18,951 nt of DNA, taken from contig CACXGR010000106.1 in NCBI GenBank assembly GCA_902767235.1, positions 1-18,951 of the forward strand, read 5' to 3'. Positions 15,214 through 18,951 of this stretch are shown piece after piece (within the stretch, counting starts at the first letter, position 1; each line of letters begins with the position of its first letter). The position numbers and the translations under genes are program-made. The DNA comes from an uncultured Lachnospiraceae bacterium (lineage in GTDB: Bacteria > Bacillota > Clostridia > Lachnospirales > Lachnospiraceae). The notes beneath the pieces are model-generated. The model was not told the DNA's origin and searched no databases. It worked only from the letters and a program-made list of their open reading frames with translations.

Positions 15214-15636
15214 TTGAAGACAGAAATGCGGCTCACGGTGACGGGAGAACAGAGAGATCCGGACGGACGGGCAGACCTGAATACCGGATGTTACCGGGCT
15301 TTTTATGAAAATATTGACGGCAGGCATGTTTTTACCTATCAGGAAAGAGACCCGGACAGCGGAGCAGTCACGGAATCCGAAATGATCATCTCACAGGAGA
15401 GCTGGACGATCCGCAGAAGCGGCGCGCGGGCGGCGGTCATGCGCTTTGCGCCCGGATCCAGGGAGGAGAGTCTGTACGAGACGGTCATCGGCTCGATTCC
15501 GATGGCGATCTGCACGAAGCGGATGGGCATGCGAAAGATGGGAGAGCGTTTTCTTGCCAAAGTCTCCTACAGCCTGGAGCTGGGGGGAGGAGAGGCCATG
15601 GACTGCGCAGTGACGGTCAAGGCCGAACCTCTTTGA
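15214..15636 (+). CDS. DUF1934 (YwiB-like) beta-barrel protein
   Basis: A 140-residue protein of the DUF1934 family, represented by Bacillus YwiB, a small calycin-like beta-barrel of unknown function. Family features seen are the alternating beta-strand pattern, GCYRAFYENIDGRHVFTYQE (about 25-44), the S-W-T-I-R-R-S-G-A segment (about 65-73) and a C-terminal strand SYSLELGG. The start is taken as TTG 15214, which has GGAG (15200-15203) 10 bases upstream; the next in-frame ATG (15226) lacks a nearby site. This start gives the length expected of the family. An upstream in-frame ATG at 15163 lies inside the GntR gene and would add residues unlike the family. It begins 5 bases after the regulator stop, so it is probably co-translated, and it ends before the terminator at 15663. 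Confidence 0.82.
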   Translation: MKTEMRLTVTGEQRDPDGRADLNTGCYRAFYENIDGRHVFTYQERDPDSGAVTESEMIISQESWTIRRSGARAAVMRFAPGSREESLYETVIGSIPMAICTKRMGMRKMGERFLAKVSYSLELGGGEAMDCAVTVKAEPL

Positions 15637-15662
15637 GCCCGGCGCCTGTCAAACAAAGAAAA

Positions 15663-15696
15663 AAGAACGGCAAAAGAGTGATCTTTTGCCGTTCTT
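15663..15696. terminator. Bidirectional terminator between the DUF1934 gene and the small membrane protein gene
   Basis: A perfect 15-base stem (AAGAACGGCAAAAGA at 15663-15677 with its complement at 15682-15696) closes a GTGA tetraloop. The plus-strand side is followed by CTTGTCTG. The minus-strand side is followed by an excellent T-run (TTTTTTCTTTG). It ends both convergent transcription units. Confidence 0.9.
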
Positions 15697-15714
15697 CTTG
15701 TCTGTGATCGTGTG

Positions 15715-16194
15715 TTATTTGACCGGCTTGGCGCCTGCCTTCTCCTGCAGCTTGTCCATCTGCTTGCGGAACCAGCTCTTCTTGACGTCGGAGTCCGGCG
15801 TGAGCTTTGCGCCGCGCATGCCCTTGACCTCGACGATGTAAATGCCGCTGACCATCGCCTTCACCTGCTTCTTCACGGGGATCAGATCGTAAACCTTATC
15901 GTCAGCGATCAGATTCACGAACTGCGCGCCGACCTTGGCCTTTACGATCGGAATCTTGGAGCGGCGGGCATACCAGGGTGTCTGTTTGATCACTTCCTCG
16001 GGAAGCCCGGATTCTTTGAGCTTGAGTTTCTTTTTATCGACGACGAGCATGGTCACGGGCTGTTTGGCCGCCTGAATGCGCTCGTTCTGCTCTTCCTGCC
16101 TCTTCTGAAGGCGTCTGCCCAAAAAATAGAGCGCCACAGTAATGCCGATCAGGACCGCCAGAATTACCAGTAACACGATTGTACCTGTTTTCAA
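15715..16194 (-). CDS. Conserved small membrane-anchored protein, function unknown
   Basis: A 159-residue protein with one N-terminal transmembrane helix (about 5-25) followed by a basic stretch (GRRLQKRQ), which predicts an outside N-terminus and a cytoplasmic body. The body is rich in Lys and Val and contains the segments MLVVDKKKLKLKESGLP (about 49-65), YARRSKIPIVKAKVG (about 75-89) and KKQVKAMVSGIYIVEVKG (about 107-124). I know similar proteins only as uncharacterised Lachnospiraceae proteins and do not assign a function. The start codon is TTG, 7 bases after a strong TAGGAGGGT site, and no nearer ATG exists in frame. It has its own promoter at 16230-16258 and ends at the bidirectional terminator. 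Confidence 0.82.
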   Translation of the reverse strand: MKTGTIVLLVILAVLIGITVALYFLGRRLQKRQEEQNERIQAAKQPVTMLVVDKKKLKLKESGLPEEVIKQTPWYARRSKIPIVKAKVGAQFVNLIADDKVYDLIPVKKQVKAMVSGIYIVEVKGMRGAKLTPDSDVKKSWFRKQMDKLQEKAGAKPVK

Positions 16195-16229
16195 ATCAGA
16201 ACCCTCCTACCAAAAATACGTTACATAGC

Positions 16230-16258
16230 ATTTTAACATTGAATGAAAGGCATGGCAA
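16230..16258 (-). promoter_or_regulatory. Sigma-A-type promoter of the small membrane protein gene
   Basis: On the minus strand TTGCCA (plus-strand 16253-16258) and TAAAAT (16230-16235) are separated by exactly 17 bases; each matches consensus at five of six positions. The expected start near 16223 gives a leader of about 28 bases before the TTG start. Confidence 0.65.
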
Positions 16259-16302
16259 CAAGGGAATTGATGAGAAAATGACAGTATATTTAACATATCT
16301 TT

Positions 16303-16328
16303 ATGTGAAATTCATAGGAAGTTCACAT
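16303..16328. repeat. Inverted repeat ATGTGAA-n12-TTCACAT in the divergent intergenic region
   Basis: Perfect 7-base arms at 16303-16309 and 16322-16328 lie between the leftward promoter of the small membrane protein and the rightward start of the lipoprotein gene. The left arm continues into a smaller palindrome, TGAAATTCA. The geometry suits a dimeric regulator binding site, but no regulator can be assigned and chance is possible in this AT-rich stretch. Confidence 0.35.
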
Positions 16329-16345
16329 TTTGCGGACTATAAAGC

Positions 16346-16374
16346 TTTTAAGAATCGACGCGGTGTGCTAAACT
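16346..16374 (+). promoter_or_regulatory. Possible promoter of the trigger-factor-like lipoprotein gene
   Basis: An extended -10 candidate TGCTAAACT (16366-16374) has a poor -35 (TTTTAA at 16346-16351) 17 bases before the hexamer. It lies about 50 bases before ATG 16427, a suitable distance, and just downstream of the inverted repeat at 16303-16328. The match is modest. Confidence 0.35.
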
Positions 16375-16426
16375 GTACTAGTTAATCTGGGGATATGCAG
16401 GGTAAAGGTTTTTTAGAAAGGTTCAG

Positions 16427-17674
16427 ATGAATATGACGAAAAGATGGATTGCAGTATTGATGACCGCTTTCATCGCTGCCGGCACACTGGCCGGATGCGG
16501 AAGCGGCAACGGCACCACCAATGAATCTGCAGCACAGGCGACGACGCAGCAGGCGTCTGCGGAAGTAGCCGCCGAAGAAGAATGGATGACGGACCCACAG
16601 GCATATATGTCCGGGATCAAGGCATCTGATTATGTGGAGCTTCCGGCAGATTATGCTTTTCTGGCGGTCGAAGTCGAACCCGCCGCGGAGGTCACTGACG
16701 AAGAAGTTGAGGAATTGATCGAAAGCAGGAGAGAGGCCGACAGAGAGCTGAAGGAAGTGACAGGAAGAAGCATCGTACGGGAAGGCGATGTCGTTAATAT
16801 TGATTATGTCGGACGGATCGACGGAGAAGAGTTTGACGGAGGAAGCGACGAGGGGTATGATCTGGAGATCGGATCCGGAATGTTCATTGATGGATTCGAG
16901 AGCGGTCTGATCGATCAGAAAGTCGGCGATACGGTGACGCTGGAACTGACATTCCCGGAGAACTACGCCGACAGCACCAAAGCCGGTGTGAAAGCGGAGT
17001 TCGATGTCACGATCAACTCGATCCAGCAGTATATCATTCCCGACCTCACCGACGATTATGTCGCAGGGCTGGGGATCATGGACGAATTCGGGCATTCCGT
17101 GGCTACGGTCGATGAATACCGCGCCTTTGTAAGAAACTATCTGATCGAGAGAAACGAGCGCGATTACACCAGCAGGCTGGAAGCGGCGATCATGGACGCA
17201 CTGCTTGAAAAGTCAGTATTTAAGCAGGATCCGCCCAAGGTAATGGTGGCGCGTCTCAACGATTATATGGTGGAGGGACTCACCTCACTCGCTTATCAGC
17301 AGTACGGTACCGACCTCATGACTTTCATGATGAAGAATTATAACTCTACGGCGGAAAGCTACCTGGACGATATCCGCAAGATGGCGGAGGAATATGTCAG
17401 GGAGAGCATCATTCTCCAGGCGATCGCCGATAAGGAGAATCTGAGTATTTCGGACGACGAGTTAAATGCCATGCTCGAGAACGCCGTGAACAGTTCGAGC
17501 GGATACACGTCTGTCACTGATCTACCCGATGAAAACGTGCAGTCTACAAGAGAACGGCTCAACAGGGGAAGGGCAATGGACTTCCTCAAGAGCAAGACCA
17601 CAGTGACGGCACCCGCATCGGAGGAAGGCAGCACCGGCGCGACGGCAGCTGCAGAGACCGAGGCGGCGGAATAA
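16427..17674 (+). CDS. Extracytoplasmic lipoprotein with FKBP-type PPIase domain and trigger-factor-like C-terminal region
   Basis: A 415-residue predicted lipoprotein. The signal peptide has basic K5/R6, a hydrophobic core and lipobox LAGC with lipidated C24. A low-complexity Ser/Ala/Thr/Glu linker follows (about 25-52). Residues about 118-198 form an FKBP-type peptidyl-prolyl isomerase domain resembling trigger factor: VVNIDYVGRIDGEEFDGG, then GSGMFIDGFESGLI and KVGDTVTLELTFPENY. Residues about 200-390 are helical, like the trigger-factor C-terminal chaperone arms; the ribosome-binding N-terminal domain is replaced by the signal peptide. It probably assists folding of secreted proteins at the outer face of the membrane; PrsA/SurA-type foldases are functional analogues. 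AGAAAGG precedes ATG 16427; ATG 16433 is an alternative start. The tail is Ala/Glu/Thr-rich. It lies 48 bases before asnS on the same strand. Confidence 0.87.
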   Translation: MNMTKRWIAVLMTAFIAAGTLAGCGSGNGTTNESAAQATTQQASAEVAAEEEWMTDPQAYMSGIKASDYVELPADYAFLAVEVEPAAEVTDEEVEELIESRREADRELKEVTGRSIVREGDVVNIDYVGRIDGEEFDGGSDEGYDLEIGSGMFIDGFESGLIDQKVGDTVTLELTFPENYADSTKAGVKAEFDVTINSIQQYIIPDLTDDYVAGLGIMDEFGHSVATVDEYRAFVRNYLIERNERDYTSRLEAAIMDALLEKSVFKQDPPKVMVARLNDYMVEGLTSLAYQQYGTDLMTFMMKNYNSTAESYLDDIRKMAEEYVRESIILQAIADKENLSISDDELNAMLENAVNSSSGYTSVTDLPDENVQSTRERLNRGRAMDFLKSKTTVTAPASEEGSTGATAAAETEAAE

Positions 17675-17722
17675 GCGATCAATACTTGAAAAATAAGACA
17701 AAGGAAGAGGGGAAACAATACT

Positions 17723-18951
<1,229 letters not shown>

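Noticed and set aside
17675..17722. T-box leader for asnS
   Set aside because: Only 48 bases separate the genes, with no specifier stem, TGGN bulge sequence or terminator.

Overview
The window reads as an ordinary chromosomal stretch of a Gram-positive, GC-rich anaerobe of the Clostridia, most likely a Lachnospiraceae-type gut bacterium. This is inferred from the gene set: paired short chromate transporters, a domain-permuted membrane-anchored GH3 protein, PyrK/PyrD of the NAD-dependent class 1B, a trigger-factor-like lipoprotein, a DUF1934 protein, and strong purine-rich ribosome binding sites with some TTG starts. I see no phage, IS element, CRISPR array, rRNA or tRNA.

Layout. Positions 1-608 (+) hold the end of one gene and a short chromate-transporter protein overlapping it by ATGA. 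Positions 630-4664 (-) form a phosphate module: a PhoB-like response regulator, a PhoR-like kinase, and a Na/Pi cotransporter with a C-terminal PhoU-like domain. A Pho-box-like direct repeat lies between kinase and transporter, and a hairpin with a T-rich tail follows the transporter. Positions 4873-7827 (+) encode a 984-residue GH3-family protein anchored by membrane segments at both ends, with permuted domains and several missing substrate-binding residues. It converges, 6 bases apart, on a queT-like ECF transporter component (-). A LacI-family regulator (+) follows and shares a bidirectional terminator with pyrC (-).

From 10981 rightwards a promoter drives plsC, pyrK, pyrD, ispE, a GntR/FCD regulator and a DUF1934 gene. 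The pyrK/pyrD/ispE junctions are ATGA overlaps. The run ends at a 15-bp-stem terminator that also serves a convergent small membrane protein starting with TTG. Divergent from that gene are a lipoprotein with an FKBP/trigger-factor-like fold and asnS, which runs off the right edge.

How the genes work together. PhoB/PhoR probably controls the neighbouring phosphate importer. pyrC with pyrK/pyrD covers the dihydroorotase and dihydroorotate dehydrogenase steps of pyrimidine synthesis. plsC and ispE add phospholipid and isoprenoid precursor synthesis to the same transcript. The two most notable items are the degenerate, doubly anchored GH3 protein and the compact PhoBR plus Na/Pi-PhoU arrangement. 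Nothing here is clearly a wholly new system.
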